A stretch of DNA of 64,000 bases from Chaunax sp. Z400 (GCA_037577475.1 CM075183.1:11472971-11536970), one strand, 5' to 3'; shown: positions 23,933 to 37,687, numbered from the stretch's first letter. Notes: generated from the sequence alone by a model not told the origin. Program-made: numbers and translations.

Positions 23933-23986
23933 ACATGGTGGAAGATAAACATGCTTGTATCCACATGGTGGAAGATAAACATGCTT
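23933..23986. repeat. two tandem copies of a 30-bp unit
   Basis: The 24-bp core acatggtggaagataaacat+gctt occurs identically at 23933-23956 and 23963-23986, a period of 30. Only two units are present, so this is a small local duplication. Confidence 0.85.
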
Positions 23987-24221
23987 TTCTTGCAGATCAG
24001 TCATGGAAAATTAGAATCTCGAGACTTTTCCTTTTGTATCAAGCAGCCAAAAAGGTTTAAGGACGATGTGTTTGAGTTAATTTACCTTACTTGATACCAC
24101 GTGTCCTGTAATGTGACACATTCCAATGCCGATGCTCAAACAACATATTGTGCAGCCACAGAGGTGCAGTGTAGACCACAAATAACAACTTAAAACACGC
24201 CGAGCTACTTTCCTGAAATTG

Positions 24222-24245
24222 TGTGTGTGTGTGTGTGTGTGTGTA
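24222..24245. repeat. (GT)n microsatellite
   Basis: About 11 GT units. Confidence 0.9.
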
Positions 24246-25140
24246 TGTTGTCAATTCCCAGTCTCAATAGCATGATTCCTTCTGCTCCAGAGGTGATAGA
24301 TTACTGGAGAGGCTCCTACTCCATCTCCCATGATACCCTAGATCTGAGAGAACAACGGCCGCTGTTTTCTCCTCCATATAAAAGATAAGGGCTCGGTTGA
24401 GAAAAGACTGCATTTGAACCATTTTGACATTTGCAGTTCTGTCTGCAGAGCTGCATGTGCTCCTTATTGGGATAACCTTTGAAGAGCAAAGACTCTTTAT
24501 GTTGTCTGACATGTCGGGAAGGTGGAGATGGTAAAGGGAAACAAGAAAAATATGGTGGGAGGTTGTTATGTTGAGCTATCAAAATGCTGACAGGCTCAGC
24601 TGCTCTGTTGCCATTTGATGTTGTATTTCATCTCTGAGGTAATCTCGGCGGTAAATTTTCTTTCCTTGCCATGAGAAGCACAGAGCAACCAATCCGTGTT
24701 TGTATGTTTGAAGAGTCATTAAGCCCCTGGGCTATTTCTGCCCCACACAAAAGCTTGTAGGTGATCTGTGAAATAACCGTCCAGTATGATCCAAGATCAG
24801 TGTTGCTTTTTCTCTTTTTTTTGGTTGCTTTTTTGAATGCCTAGCTAGTTCAAATTAGCACTGAAACAATTTTGAGATTTTTCAATGAGCTGATCAACGG
24901 ACAATAAATGATTGACTGAATAATTATGATTATATTTTGATGATAAATACATGTATTTAACATGTTTGTTAAATATGTTTTGGACTCTTGGACACACAAA
25001 TCCCCCCGGGCTGTGGGAAAAGGTGGATTTTTTTCTGTATTTTACGAAACGAAACAGTTTTTTTTTAAATGAACAAATCGATTACCAAAAAAATCATTAG
25101 TTTCAGTCTGACATAATAACTAAAAAGTTGATTGACTTTT

Positions 25141-25215
25141 AGCTTCGATGCCACGGACCAACAAATACCTCTCAAGTCCACGGTGCAACATCTTTTTATT
25201 TAAAAGGCACATTAT
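25141..25215. repeat. possible dispersed repeat, copy 1
   Basis: gccacggaccaacaaatacc at 25148-25167 matches gccacggaccgacaaacacc at 28658-28677 in 18 of 20 bases; weaker similarity continues ~40 bp on the right. It may be an old dispersed element. Confidence 0.35.
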
Positions 25216-25219
25216 TCAG

Positions 25220-28200
25220 ATGATGCACCTACATAGGCAGCTTCAAGTGTGCTTTTTGCACACATGATGGATGTACAGTTTCATCCACCTTCCACACAAA
25301 TTTAGAGACCTGCACCCACCCCCTCCAAACTGTGTTGCTTTTTAAAATAGGTCGATCAGTGCAAGCTTTCCAGGCGATACCTTTATTGTGTGTTGTATTG
25401 AAGTATGACTATTTTCTTTTCTTTCTGACTTCTAATATTAAAGAGTGAGCTTTTCAATAGTACAGCAAATATGGTGGGACGTTAAGCAGCTAAAGTCAAC
25501 GCTTGACAGAGGAAACTCTACAGAGGAAAGAGAATCAAAATTTGAGCTTCTGACATAAATATTTTCAGACAGCTGTGAAGGAGCTCAGTACATCTGCTCC
25601 ATCCGTCCAAAAAATTTTCTGGACATTTAATCAATGAAGTTAAGCAGCTGTGGCTGTGTGTAAATGTGCACAGCATCTCCCTTGATTGGAAGATGCTGCT
25701 CAGAGATCGCTGCAGGTAATATCATTAATATTTAAGTATTATTTCACTCCTGTGCATCCCATCTGCTATTAATCAGAATGTTCCTTATATCAGGCGACCC
25801 ACTCGATCCAGGGCTGCGATCTGCACATCGCTAGCGGAGGAGGAGCTCCTCAGTATTCAAATAGGGGACTGAGGTCATAGTTTATTTCTCATGCCTTCCT
25901 GTCATTCATACCTCTCATGCATGCTCAGTCTTAAGCCCTGCTGTCTCTGTCTGGGGCTGTCAACTGAGATATCATCTGTTCTAATCAGCTGGTCGCATCT
26001 GTCCAATAACACAGTGGCAACACCTTAATTGTTAGCCAATCATCTTGCTGCTGTCTTTTTTTAAATACGATTCTCTCTGTACCCCTAGTTCATTCATGCT
26101 GCTGTCATGCGCACACTCCACCTCCCCATCACCACCCAGATTCACCAGCTTCATCAGATAATTCAGTCTCAGGAGGCTCATCAGCCGCCACCACCACCAG
26201 TATCTGGAATCTGCCTTTTCGATCAATATCCCCTTGAGAAGTCCAATAGAAGACTAATTATCACATACGTATAATCTGCTGTATCATCTGCAAATTTATA
26301 TTGAAAATGTTGTAAACACCCTAAATTCACTTGTGTCATTCACGTTTATCCATGCAGTATAGATTTAAATAGGTAGTCTTTGGCCTTGTAAGCTGCAGGT
26401 TTACATTTGATACTGTCTGCTGAATGTCTAAAATGTTGAAAATACATTCTGCTTCTTATCATCCTCTCCAGACGATTTAAGAAGGTGAATGTGTTTTGAG
26501 GACTGCACTAGGAGCAGAGTGGACACAAAGAAGTGAAGCACAAAGCTTGTTTAGGGCAGACCCTTTGCCAACCTTCCTGCGGGCCCCACATCTGAATTCA
26601 TCTCCTCCTCTAAGGCCAGCCTTGTAAGAGCTTATTCCACCGCGGGCTGCAGCACTGGGACATCACTAACCAGTGCGAGGATGAGGCAGAACTCCTAATG
26701 CTGACAGGGTGGAACACAGAGGGAGCGTCAAGATGGAGGACAGGAGTAATTTAGGTCAAAAGCCCAGGAGGGACACCGAGACATGCCTATATATACAATA
26801 TATATATTCTTTAACTTCCTGTGTGTCCTCCCTTGACTGTGAATCTGTCCAAATCCTTACGTGCACCGGCTGTGAATATCCCATTGGAGAGAGGCCTGCT
26901 CTAAAGCATGCCTTCTAACACTGAGTGATGAAATCATATGAGATTTTTTCCATTCATTCTAATTTGTCCCACTAAGGTCTTTGAAAGTGGGATCAAAAAA
27001 TGCTAAAGTTGAACACAAAACTAAAAGAGACTCCTGGGGAATAAGGCAGAGCTGACAACAGGGACATAACTGAAAACATGTTATTTGGATGGTTTTGGAC
27101 AGTTCCACTGCCATCTCTCTCTCTAAAGCTACATCAGACTCAAACATGTGATCTGTTGTGTCACCATAGCGACTAAACCTGGAACGCGTCAGGGCCAGCT
27201 CTATGGACTATTGATTGAATGTTTCCATAAAAATAGCCTTCATTAAGAACAAAACAGATTCAGCAATTTATAAATAAAAAATAAAAAAGTCTCACCCTTT
27301 TAAATGAGTTGAGTTTGTATTGAATTGCCCTTACTTGGTCTGTTTTTGTCTATTAGTCTAGACAGTATTGAGTGGAAACTGAAAACTTTTCTGGACCCTC
27401 TTAAGGCTTAATCTTAAAACCTAATTTGTTTGTGACTTTCTAATGTTGATTGATTGTCCAGTGATAATTATCACTTAAAGTAAAACCACTCGCAACCCCA
27501 CTTGCACATGTCTACCAGTTGCAAGAAGTTAATTTGTATTTTTTTTTTTTAGCCCTGAAGAGGTAAAGTTACCCAGTAATTTATAAGAAAACAGCAGGAA
27601 AACGGCTCATTTGCACTTGATTATGTCAAAGAAATATATATCTTTTACAGCTTTCCTACAAATTAACGATCGGTTTTTCAATAAAATGAATCATTATGTA
27701 AAGCCTAAATAGAATGAATTGGAGAACGGTCTCTCTTGCTGTTATTTCCCTCGTCAAACAGCTGATTTAAATTGTTCGACGTTAGAGGATCGATGAATCG
27801 CAGTCTCTGAGTGACGATGAAGAAAGTGTTACCAGCAGACTCCATGTTCAACTTCAACTTGTCTGTCCAGGTACTGCACCGTCTTCCATGATGGGTTTCG
27901 CTTTTATTTATTTTTTTGTTCCATCAGCATCACAACATTAACAAACATGCGGAGGATCGATTTTTAATATTTCTGAATCAATGCAAAATCATCCACGCCT
28001 GCATCTAGATGCGTCCGAGTATTGACGTTTCCCTCGCACCTAATAAAAAATGGTGTCACCGACTGAGAGCTAACGAGGGAGTACATTTTCTGCTGGATGA
28101 AAAGGAATGAATAGTTTTCATAATGGCTTTCTCTGAGAATTTCCTGTACAGAGAGGAGCACATTAATGAATAGGATCATTTCAGACACGGGCAGCGGAGG

Positions 28201-28645
28201 GAGAGACGGTGTGTTCATGTGCGAGCGCTGTCCATGGTGCTGAAAGTGAGCCGGCATGAGTGTGAAGCATTTTAGAGCAAGACATTTGGACAAAGGAGCA
28301 GCCTAAACTTTAATCCAGCTACTGAAAAGAAAGGTATCTAAGTTTTTAAAAAAAAGGGGTGCTGATGACAAATCTGACTGACAGTTTACTCCATTGTTTC
28401 AACTTCCCAGAGTAAAGGGATGGTTAACATGTGTAGCACAAAATGAAAAAGATTATTTATCATTCATGTTATATTTTATGATATCGTCACATTATAGTGC
28501 AAGTAAAGTATTTAATAGTATCTATTACTGCCATTATTATTACAAGCATGGTTATTACCATTAGTATTATACTCTTTTTGATGTGTTTATTTTGTTGTTG
28601 TTGTTCTGTTTATTATCTATCCTAGCTCAATTTTAGACCTCCAAC
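25220..28645. other. no gene seen
   Basis: No repeat or exon that I can support. A 109-codon minus-strand frame (27964-28293) lacks recognisable motifs. Several short open frames elsewhere are of random length. Confidence 0.55.
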
Positions 28646-28649
28646 TAGT

Positions 28650-28720
28650 ACAGGTTGCCACGGACCGACAAACACCGCCTTAAACTAGAACACATTTTGC
28701 TGACTGCCCTTTAAATAATG
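28650..28720. repeat. possible dispersed repeat, copy 2
   Basis: Partner of 25141-25215, same orientation. The right flank (ctttaaataatgccttttct) loosely parallels tttaaaaggcac in copy 1. An A13 run follows at 28793. Confidence 0.35.
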
Positions 28721-29512
28721 CCTTTTCTTGATGTTAATGTTGTCTTTGTCTCGTTGTTTATGTAGTTTATGGTTCGTCTGTTGTCTTGCAATAAAAAAAA
28801 AAAAATTTAATAAAAAAGTTTAAACATGAAATCAAAATAGCCCAGATCAATCAATCAAACAGTCAATCAATCAATTAGTGAAAAAAGACTGAAGACATTT
28901 CCTGTGCAGTGTATACAGCACACTGTATGCAGACCCGTTGTCATGTACTTCTAAGAAGCTTTCACACAAGACAAATTGTAGAAATATAATAATCAGGAAG
29001 ACACTTTGTTGTTGTTGTTTACAGTTTGTCATGTTCTTCATTTTCCTATGTGTGTGTCTGTGGCTGTGTCCCAGGTGCTGGAGGTGCGCACACATGATGA
29101 AATCACAACTCCAGGGATGAAACCGGCTCCCGGTCATTAAAACCAGCCAGCAGCTCCTCTCCCAGGTGATGAATCGCGCCACAACAATGCATCGACTGGA
29201 CTGACCGTCCTCCTGCATGAACAGCGGACTCATTCAACGGCAGACCTCACAAGTGGAGAACGCTTTACCTCTGGATAACCTCCTGCTCTCTCTCTCTCTC
29301 TCCATTCCTTCATCCCTCCATTCTTTTAATCTCCCCCTTTTTCTCTTGTCACTTGCTCTGCTCTTAGCATTCAGTGCTGTGGGAGGCACTGGACCTAGCA
29401 GAGGGGGCTGTGCCTGTGTGTGTAGGGAGGCTAATTCTCATTCACTGGCTGTGGACACCTCAGCTTTTGAAGCCCTGAAGAGATGGCCCTTTGAGCCGTT
29501 CTGAAAGAGATG

Positions 29513-29514
<2 letters not shown>

Positions 29515-29583
<69 letters not shown>
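29515..29583. repeat. (GT)n microsatellite, 69 bp
   Basis: Uninterrupted GT array followed closely by a short GA array (29596-29611). Frames through it produce threonine/histidine or valine/cysteine runs. Confidence 0.97.
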
Positions 29584-29585
<2 letters not shown>

Positions 29586-29756
29586 TAAGCAGAAGAGAGA
29601 GAGAGAGAGAGGGAGGCGGATGGGAGGTAGGTAAAGAACGAGAGAAGACGACATACCTTATAATGGAGAATGAGCAGCGCTTGTGTATTTGCACGTGTCC
29701 TTGTGCCAACCAAGTGTGTGTCTGGTTTTGTGTGTATATGTACCAACAAGTGTTTT

Positions 29757-29758
<2 letters not shown>

Positions 29759-29847
<89 letters not shown>
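29759..29847. repeat. (TG)n microsatellite, 89 bp
   Basis: Second long array 175 bp from the previous one. Together they create spurious open frames of more than 200 codons on the minus strand. Confidence 0.97.
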
Positions 29848-29851
<4 letters not shown>

Positions 29852-30853
29852 ATACATGTGCATCCCAGTAACTTGGCCTTGGGACAAACGAGGTCCATTA
29901 CTAATCCCCAGACAGCTGAATTCTGTGTTTTGCTGTGTGCAGACGCTGAAGAGATGGTGAATCTTTCTGTATCTTCTCTTCTCAAGGTTGCTTTTAATAA
30001 CAGGAACCCAAACAGTCGGAGAACCTGATCGGTTTCCAATTTCCATGGACAGAGGAAACACAGTCGGTGTGATCCTCACTGATACTAGCAGTTAACGTAA
30101 TTTAAAATAGCATAATTCTTTAAAAAAAAAAATTTAATTCATATCCAATAGAAAAGCCAGTAAATGATGCTTATTTAACAAAATATAATAGGAAAAATGT
30201 AATATCAGCTTCAGATCAGTAAGACAATTTCTCAAGCTCTTGCAATATCGCACTGCTCTGTTTCTGTACACAAGCTTATCTCTAATTCACGGCACAACCT
30301 CATGGAAACAGGATAGCTGACCATGCTGGACTGAAATGGCTGACTCAGCAGCTGTAAACCGTATCAATAAACTGGGGGATTAATTATAAATGGCAAATAC
30401 ACTCACAGCTAAGGCCAATTTATGACTGACCGCTTCTGATTTACAAGATATGGCAAACCTGAAAACCTGTTTATCCTGATTGTTGGAGCGCAGTGTTATA
30501 TAGCAGGTCGTGCTGAAAGTGTCACAGCAACACTGCAAAACAAACCAGAAGTGTCTTCACAGCAAACGAACAACGCTAATATTCCTCCGACATGCAAGTA
30601 AATATCCAGCTATTAAACAGGAGAATACGTTTATGAGGAGATTCAGAGCAACATCAGAGTTCATGTTTCCGGCCAAGATGGACTCCCCATTAATGTTAGA
30701 AATGCTGCTTACCAGTTTGTAGCTATGTTTGTGTGTTTGCTGTTGGGTGGTGGGCGCTTGGTACACAGTTGGCTGACTCTGGGAACCACGTTGTAGCAAC
30801 TAGTGACACTAAACCACACGCTTAGGTTGAGAGATGGAAAAGTAAGTCAAGAA

Positions 30854-31050
30854 GTACAACCCCGATTCCAAAAAGGTGGAACGTTGGGTCAAATTTAAAT
30901 AAAAACAGAATGCAATGATTTGAAAATCATTTCTAACCGAAGTACATTTGAACGCAGCACAAAGACAAGATTTGTAACATTCAGACTGAAAAACTTTGAC
31001 GTGATGATGTGAAATTGTTTTTATAAATAAATACTCATGAAAAAGGTTTG
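30854..31050 (+). mobile_element. decayed non-autonomous element beginning TACAACCCCGATTCC
   Basis: The first ~75 bp (tacaaccccgattccaaaaa, aaataaaaacagaatgcaat, gatttgaaaatc) match the terminus of a very common teleost DNA repeat. The rest diverges and its right end is unclear. Confidence 0.55.
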
Positions 31051-31054
31051 GACG

Positions 31055-31681
31055 GGTTCATGTTTACCGTCGTGTGATGTCACCTTTTTCTTTTTAACAA
31101 CACTCAGTGAGAGTTTGGGAAGAGGGGAAACTAATTGTTGAGGTTTTTAAGTGGACCCACCTGTGGGTGGAAGCATATTTATTATTGGAATGCATGCACT
31201 TCTGCCGTTTCACATCAAATCCCATTAGACGTACTTCATCAATCCCCGAGTTAAATCGAATGTTATCCCAGATTGTGCTTGAGAAGCGCTACAGAAATGA
31301 AGCCAAAAGAACACGCACACCCAGAGCCTCAGAGCTTATTATTTAAGTACTGTTGTAAAGTCGAGTCACTCTCCTGAGGTTAGAATGATCATTTAAATAA
31401 ACCATCTGCAGCTAAGTCCTATTTCTGCCTCCACTGCTCATCCAAAGCATGCGGTGATGACAGGAAGGCAATGGGAGCACTGCAGGCCGGAGGTGGGGCA
31501 CAAGCTCAGGGAGAAGGAGGCAAAATGGAGAAGAGAGGTTGGATGGAGGGGGCTGTGATGCATGAAGAAGAGCGACCTTAGAAGAACACAGAGAAAGACG
31601 GGAGAGTCGATCACACTGATGATCCACATGAATGTGATAAAACACATTGTGGAGATTATTAGGATCTCACACACACACACA

Positions 31682-31726
<45 letters not shown>

Positions 31727-33485
31727 CCGTTCGTTCCCTCCTTTTCTCTCCATCTCTCCGGCTTACAGGCTATAAATAGCTGGAACTGAGCCCTTGCTAA
31801 TTCCTTCATTCAGAGTCTGGTGCAAAGGCAAAATGCATGCAGTGTTTGATGCACGCCCTGACAGGAAGATACAGGAAGTGGTGGATGGTTGCCAGGACAA
31901 CCCCTCTGCCCTAATTCCTCCTGTCTTGCGTCTTCGCTCCTTAACCCTCCCTCCTCCACTCGCTGGATCTCATCCTCTCATCATTCCATTGTCTCTCACC
32001 AACTATAGCTGCATGTCAGCCGCCGTCAAAGGCTTTACCTGAAGGCTCCAAAGTGTGATCATATCATCATCCCATCTCAGTCACGCAATTGCATTAAGAA
32101 ACCACCGCCCTGCTCGTCTCTGCACAGCATGGCTGAATCCATAACGAGTAAAGCTATTGAGAGAAATATGCAAATCATTTCTCCAATTAGATCTTTGCAA
32201 TAATTGTATCCTGAATTTAAGCAACTCAAGACAAAGTGAAATCATATTCTAAGACCGAGTCAGGCTTCCAATGAAATAAAAACCTGCCCTCATATCCAAA
32301 AGCACCTTACAAGGCTTGAAACAAGTCTATCTCACACTACAGAATATTAAGATGATCTATTCTTGAAAGAGCTCTTTCTCAGCCACAGGAACACACCCCT
32401 CACTTCCATTCTCCTCAGCTCCTCTCTCTTTCTGTGCAGTTATGATTTGTCTTGTACGACATGTCAGCCTCAGTAGTCCTGGACACATTTTTAATAACCT
32501 TTCCTACATTTCAACAGTCCATCAAACCCACAGGCTACACAGCAGCTTAGCAGTCAGCAATTTTAAAATTCTCTTCTCCTCCTCGCAGCTCTTATCTCAT
32601 GCTGAATATTGTAGGTCTGAGTTGAACCGACTGATGTTCCTGTCCAGATCGTTGCATATTAAACAGAGAGTACTATCTTGGCCTTCTGTCTTCCTGTCTT
32701 TAAGTGAAGCTCATGTTTTTGCTACTTATCCAAGATGTATCACCTCTTCCCAGGGGTGTATGCAATCTGATTATCCCGGCTTTACGTCAGTCAAATATCA
32801 TACATTATTATTCAAACTGCCTTTGTCTAAAAAAAGTCAGGAAATATATTTAACATATAGATTCATATTTCTATTCTTGTGCTTCTTTCTGACATTTGTT
32901 TTAATGCTCTTAAAATACTGTCCATAGCATTACTACCTTACACTCATATTTATAGCGACTTTGCAAAAAGGGCAATCACCAGGTTTATGAGATCTATATT
33001 TAATGTTTATCAAGACCTTCTAATGCAACCTGGAAGAATACAAATAATCAAATAATTAAACTAAATCAAAGTAAAAACAGCTATTATCCATAAAGCACTC
33101 AGAGAGCACATGCACACACCACTGCCACTAACGTGAACAACTGCAAAACACAATCCTATATTAATTATTTATCAGTGTGCCATCAATTTCTGTCAGCATT
33201 TGGGCTGAAAGAAGAAATGGCTGCACTTGTGGGTGAATTCAATCAATCATCAATTGTATAATTAAATCCAGGGCAGAACCAGGGAACCTCATGCCAAATG
33301 AAGTAACACCAGCTAATTCCTTGACCGAGGAAAATCACTTTTAGTATAAACAACACTGGTACTGTATTGCTTCATACCTTTCATAGATACCCTGAAATCC
33401 ATTTGAAGGGCTCTGAATCTGCATTATAACAGCTACATATCAGTGGCAGTGCCATGTCTCTACCCCTCTGTTAACATACTGTGAC
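31055..33485. other. no supported gene
   Basis: The longest frame not caused by simple repeats here is plus 32442-32927 (161 codons). It has no known domain, no good splice flanks and a non-uniform composition ending in a Phe/Leu-rich run. A CA array is listed separately. Confidence 0.5.
31668..31724. repeat. (CA)n microsatellite
   Basis: CA array with one early GA interruption. Confidence 0.95.
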
Positions 33486-33489
33486 CCAA

Positions 33490-33765
33490 CACATATCGGC
33501 CCCCTCCAAATAAATATTTGATGATGATCTGGATCTAATTGCACATCCTGGTGGAACATCATGAGTTTTCCCATGTCTGGGTATTTTCAAATTTTGATTG
33601 GCCTTTATTATTTCTCATGATACACACAATTTCATCAAAATCCTTTGACACGTTTTTTAGGATGTGTTGCAAACAATCAGACATGGATGATCATTTAATC
33701 TCCAGCAACTCAGTGAAATCTGTGTAGATACAAATGGAGGTGTTGATCCCAGGATGTCAAACCCA
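33490..33765 (+). mobile_element. possible decayed RTE-like repeat
   Basis: Blocks gatgatctggatctaattgc, cctttattatttctcatgat, tttcatcaaaatcctttgac and gatcatttaatctccagcaa, ending tacaaatggaggtgttgatc, resemble internal parts of a widespread fish repeat. The match is from memory of its general layout and is weak. Confidence 0.3.
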
Positions 33766-33769
33766 CAGG

Positions 33770-35925
33770 TTTAATAAAGCACACGTGGACAACAAAATTG
33801 TGTTTGTGTTATCCTGGGCCAATTACCCCGAGCTAGTCAAAAAACTTTGCTCATTCAGTCTCATATCATGCTCATGCTATAGCACAAGTTTTTTGGGAGA
33901 GGGACTTGTTTTGTTTTGCCCTAACAATTAGTGGCCAGTGGTGCACTGGACTCACTCATGTCATGTTCAGTCAATATAAAAGCTGTGGTTGCTAGCTAGT
34001 GAACATTTTTTCCGAATAATACAAAAATTTGTAGAATTAAGAGACAGAGTTTTTCCACGTGGGCTTTTCACGTCTCTATTTTTCATCACCAAACTGGTTC
34101 ACTAAATTTTACCACTAGGTGACACAGCAGCCGACCCCATTAAGTCCATGAAAGGGAGTGTAGCTGCACCATAACCCATCAGGACAAATGTGACGCATGC
34201 CGTTTTTATTTCTCAAAACCATTCAAGTTAAGGTTGCTTAAAGTGTAACATCAAAAATAATAATTAAAAAACACATTTCAAGTGTATTTTGGAACCTCAG
34301 AGGCCAATGAGTTTTCCATAGCAGGTGCTTGCAAATGTGCAAATGTCTTAATTAAAGCCTTGTTAAGAAATTAAGGGTATTTGTCCACTGAAACACTAAT
34401 TGGCTTTTAATTTAAAATCTATACAGGAAGTATCTATTATACTCATAGCATATTGTAGCTACTTTAACAGGGCAAACAGGGGTGGATCATAGTGGCCAAT
34501 GGACAGTTGGGTCACAAAGTCTGTCCAGTTTAAGCTTGGACCAGTAAAACCAGTGTCCTACCCAGCTCTAGTCCAAAGTTCTGGTGAAAGTGACTGTTTC
34601 TCCATTTGGTGGTGTCAGGCGTACAAGGGCACGATTCTAAACCTCCTTCAATCACTGCACAAATCTCAAGTGCATCCTTGCAGAAGCGCCGAAGGACACA
34701 GTCAGGTTTGATCTGTAAGGGATGTACTGCAGGCTGAAGGAGGCCCTCTGGTCTGAACTCAATCTTCTATGAAATGACAACTACCCAGAGATGCCTAACT
34801 TCAAACCTGACTATACTTCTCACTGTGTCCATGACTTTTTACTAAAGGCTCTCTTTTGTCTCCTTCGCTTCTCCTTCAGTGAGAGAGAATAAGAGTTTCA
34901 CAAGTTCCTTTGAAAGCAGGAACTTTATTCTGCCTGCAGAAAGATGGTGATCTATTTTCTCCAATTATGTTCTTTAGAGGGTATCAACTAGGGTTAGCAA
35001 AAGAGAGAGGAGAGAAATGCATGTCATATTTCCACTGCTGCATGCAGACACCTCTCTGTGTCTTTCCATTATTTAGCCGTTTGTTTTTATCTTTTATCTT
35101 TTATTTATTCATTCATCTCGAGCCCTTTGGTGATGCCAGTGTCACAGCACAGCCCTCAGCCACTGTGTACAATACTGTATTAGCATCGAACCCTTCTTGA
35201 TGAATCTCTTCGGAAAATTGAAATATTGCAGAATGGGGAGACGTGGGAGTTTGAGTTTGATGCGTGGAGATAGATGAAGTATCAGATGGAATAATTTATA
35301 AGGCCTCCAGCTCGCACCCTTCAGCTCATCCCAAGAACCACGGCGCTGACAACACTGAGGTTAGCAGTTCAAAACCCAGAGGGATATCTGGCAAACTCTC
35401 CTCAAACAGGACTAATTGAACAGAACTAGGAGCTTAAAAGGCACTTTGTAACAGCTTATCAGGGTTAAACTCCAGCCTATTCCACCGATAAAGTTCTTAC
35501 GAGCAAACCTATGTCAGCTTTTAAGATCCACGCTTGTTTGGTTGTAGAACTCAATCCTTAAATTCGGAATTATTGATATTCACAGTCACAGGCAGGAAGT
35601 CAGCATTTCATGAGTAATTCATGTTAGTCTCCTGTCTGTGCCCACACTTCGGTCCCTCATTCAGATGGCCCAGAAAAGTAATCGTTCTTGATTTCTTGTG
35701 AAGTTGACATATGGAAAATGTCATCCGAAAGCTTGTCCTGGGTTGTGGGAGATGCATATTGATATTGCAAAGTGTTCGGTTAAAGGGTAACTGAAGGGCA
35801 GCGGGCCTAAGCGAATCAGAAAGTGTCACACGGAAGGGGTGGGGAGAGGGGGAAAAAAGCCAAATTCTAAAGATGCAAATCCTCTCAGGAAATCATCCAT
35901 TCTGAGTTATGTTTCCACATGACAG
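33770..35925. other. no gene seen
   Basis: Unremarkable sequence without a recognisable repeat, exon or long open frame. Confidence 0.55.
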
Positions 35926-35930
35926 GATAA

Positions 35931-35972
35931 ACAATGGGATAAATGGGAAAAACAATGGGATAAATGGGAAAA
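35931..35972. repeat. two tandem copies of a 21-bp unit
   Basis: acaatgggataaatgggaaa plus one base is perfectly repeated twice (35931-35951, 35952-35972), just left of dispersed repeat copy A. Confidence 0.88.
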
Positions 35973-35988
35973 TTTAACATGCTGTCGA

Positions 35989-36163
35989 GGGCTGAGGCTG
36001 CAGTGTTGGACTGAAGAGCCGGAAAGAGAGGTGTTGAACTGTGAAGGGCAGAAAAAAAAGTCTAGTGGAGTGATGGAGGTGCTGCAACGTTTCGTATAGA
36101 GGAAAACATTCAGGATGGAAAACAGTGTGTCATCACTATACTGACAAACACCCATGTGCACAT
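35989..36163. repeat. unclassified dispersed repeat, copy A
   Basis: About 175 bp that aligns along its length with 40596-40777 in the same orientation. Shared blocks include ggctgcagtgttgg, gaggtgttgaactgtga / gggtgttgagctgtgac, aaaaagtc, a gaaaa-rich centre, ctgacaaacacc / ctgacacacaacc and atgtgcacat. The minus-strand translations of both copies also look alike, probably because the DNA does. I do not recognise the family. Confidence 0.6.
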
Positions 36164-36169
36164 ATGCTG

Positions 36170-37685
36170 ATGACAGTAAGACAGATGAATACCAATATAG
36201 AGGGTATACATACTCATAATGATGATATCTATTGGTCTAATGGGTCGACTGACGTGATGACGTATTAAATTCCTGGTTGAGCGTGTTAAAAAGTTCAGTA
36301 TTTACAAGCACAAGTTGGAAAATGTCACATTTATGAACATAGAGAGCTCTGGCTAAAGCACGAGTGGTTCCGCAAGACACTAAATGGCCTGTGAAAATGC
36401 TAGTGGCCAGCGTCGACACTAAAAGGCCAGTGTGGACGCTTCAGGAGGTTTTGTGGGTCTATTGGCTACATGAGCCTCATTCACAAAGCTAAAAGCTGTT
36501 TTTACTAACATCTGCTCAGATGAACGTGATGGTTTCTCCTTCATGCTGTGGCCTCTGCCTGCATCGACAGTAAATTCCCATTGTGGGATCACTGAGACCG
36601 GCTACTCCACCTTGTGGTGTCATATGGAATCTTGCTCTGGGTTAAGGGCTGCAGGCTGTTGAGAGAAGCGTGCGGTCTGTCTGTGGGCCTGAGGCAGCAG
36701 CAGCAGCAGCAAAGGCCAGTCCTTCCTCGCTTCCCCTTATCGATCGATCCACTGTGACTCTGCAGGAGCCAGATGAAAACCTCTCGCTATGATTTATGGG
36801 ATGTCATTTCGTGGGGGACAAAGTGGCGCTGCTCCATCTATGCATTTGGTGAGGGAGCAACCTGCTGGAGGCAAAACCAGTTCCCCTGGGTCCTAAAGCC
36901 TGGATTTATACAACTGCAGGGACAAGGAAAGAAGCTTGGTTTATAGTAAACACTTTACATTATAGTGGTAATCCAATGGACGTCAATTTATTCTTATTAC
37001 TTGTAAAGGAAAACCAGACCTTATAATGCGAAAGGGTCACAAGGAGTAATCTGTACTATATATTTGCATGTATAAGGCTATAAATACTGTAATGAGTCAT
37101 TAAGTGTACTAAGAGAAAAAACAAAGATATAATTCCAAGCTCTAAAATATTCATGCACCAAAAGTAACAAAACCGAAAAGCACCCATTTGAATATCATAT
37201 TTAGCTTCTGTTAATCACATAATAGCATGATTTATTTTGCTACTGTGAGGCAACTAATTTCCTTACTTATTTTCTTTCTAAATTATTACAAACTCAGACA
37301 GATATTTATTCTTGAGTGCCATGAAACTAATGAAAAATAAGAAAAGACAACACACTGCTAGCCTAATAATTTACTACGTGCTTAAGTATTAATTAAGAAG
37401 CAATGAGTAACCACCAAATGTCAGTGTATTTGTTTATCTCTGACAAAATACGCACATCCGTGTCAGTGTCCCACTTTCCTCTATTTGTACTGTCAGCATT
37501 AAGAAGTAATTGTGGAGGCGTAATCCACTTAAAATGAGAGGTTTTTAAGGATTCTGTCTTAAGGTGCCCTAAAAAGGATTTAAATTAGAGAGGACTCACA
37601 AGTCTTGTAGAGCTGCAGCATTCATTTCCATTCATTCATTGTGTGGCATCAACAACAAGGCAAGAGGAGATGGGAGAGGATTAGG
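36170..37685. other. no gene seen
   Basis: Contains a short GCA array (36694-36711) and AT-rich sequence from 36.95 to 37.5 kb. Nothing coding. Confidence 0.55.
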
Positions 37686-37687
37686 GT

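Larger units (their letters stand above)
28725..30850. other. no gene seen outside the microsatellites
   Basis: A 120-codon minus-strand frame (28871-29233) and frames of 202 and 213 codons (29431-30079) are present. The latter two depend on the GT arrays, and the first has no recognisable domain. Confidence 0.55.

Noticed and set aside
23933..23986. CRISPR-like direct repeats
   Set aside because: Only two units with a 6-bp gap, in clearly eukaryotic DNA; a small tandem duplication.
29431..30079. Minus-strand open frames of 202 and 213 codons
   Set aside because: They are produced mainly by the two GT arrays (threonine/histidine runs), overlap each other in different frames and have no domain.
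32442..32927. Plus-strand 161-codon open frame
   Set aside because: No recognisable motif, no splice context, and a low-complexity hydrophobic end; a chance open frame is the simpler reading.
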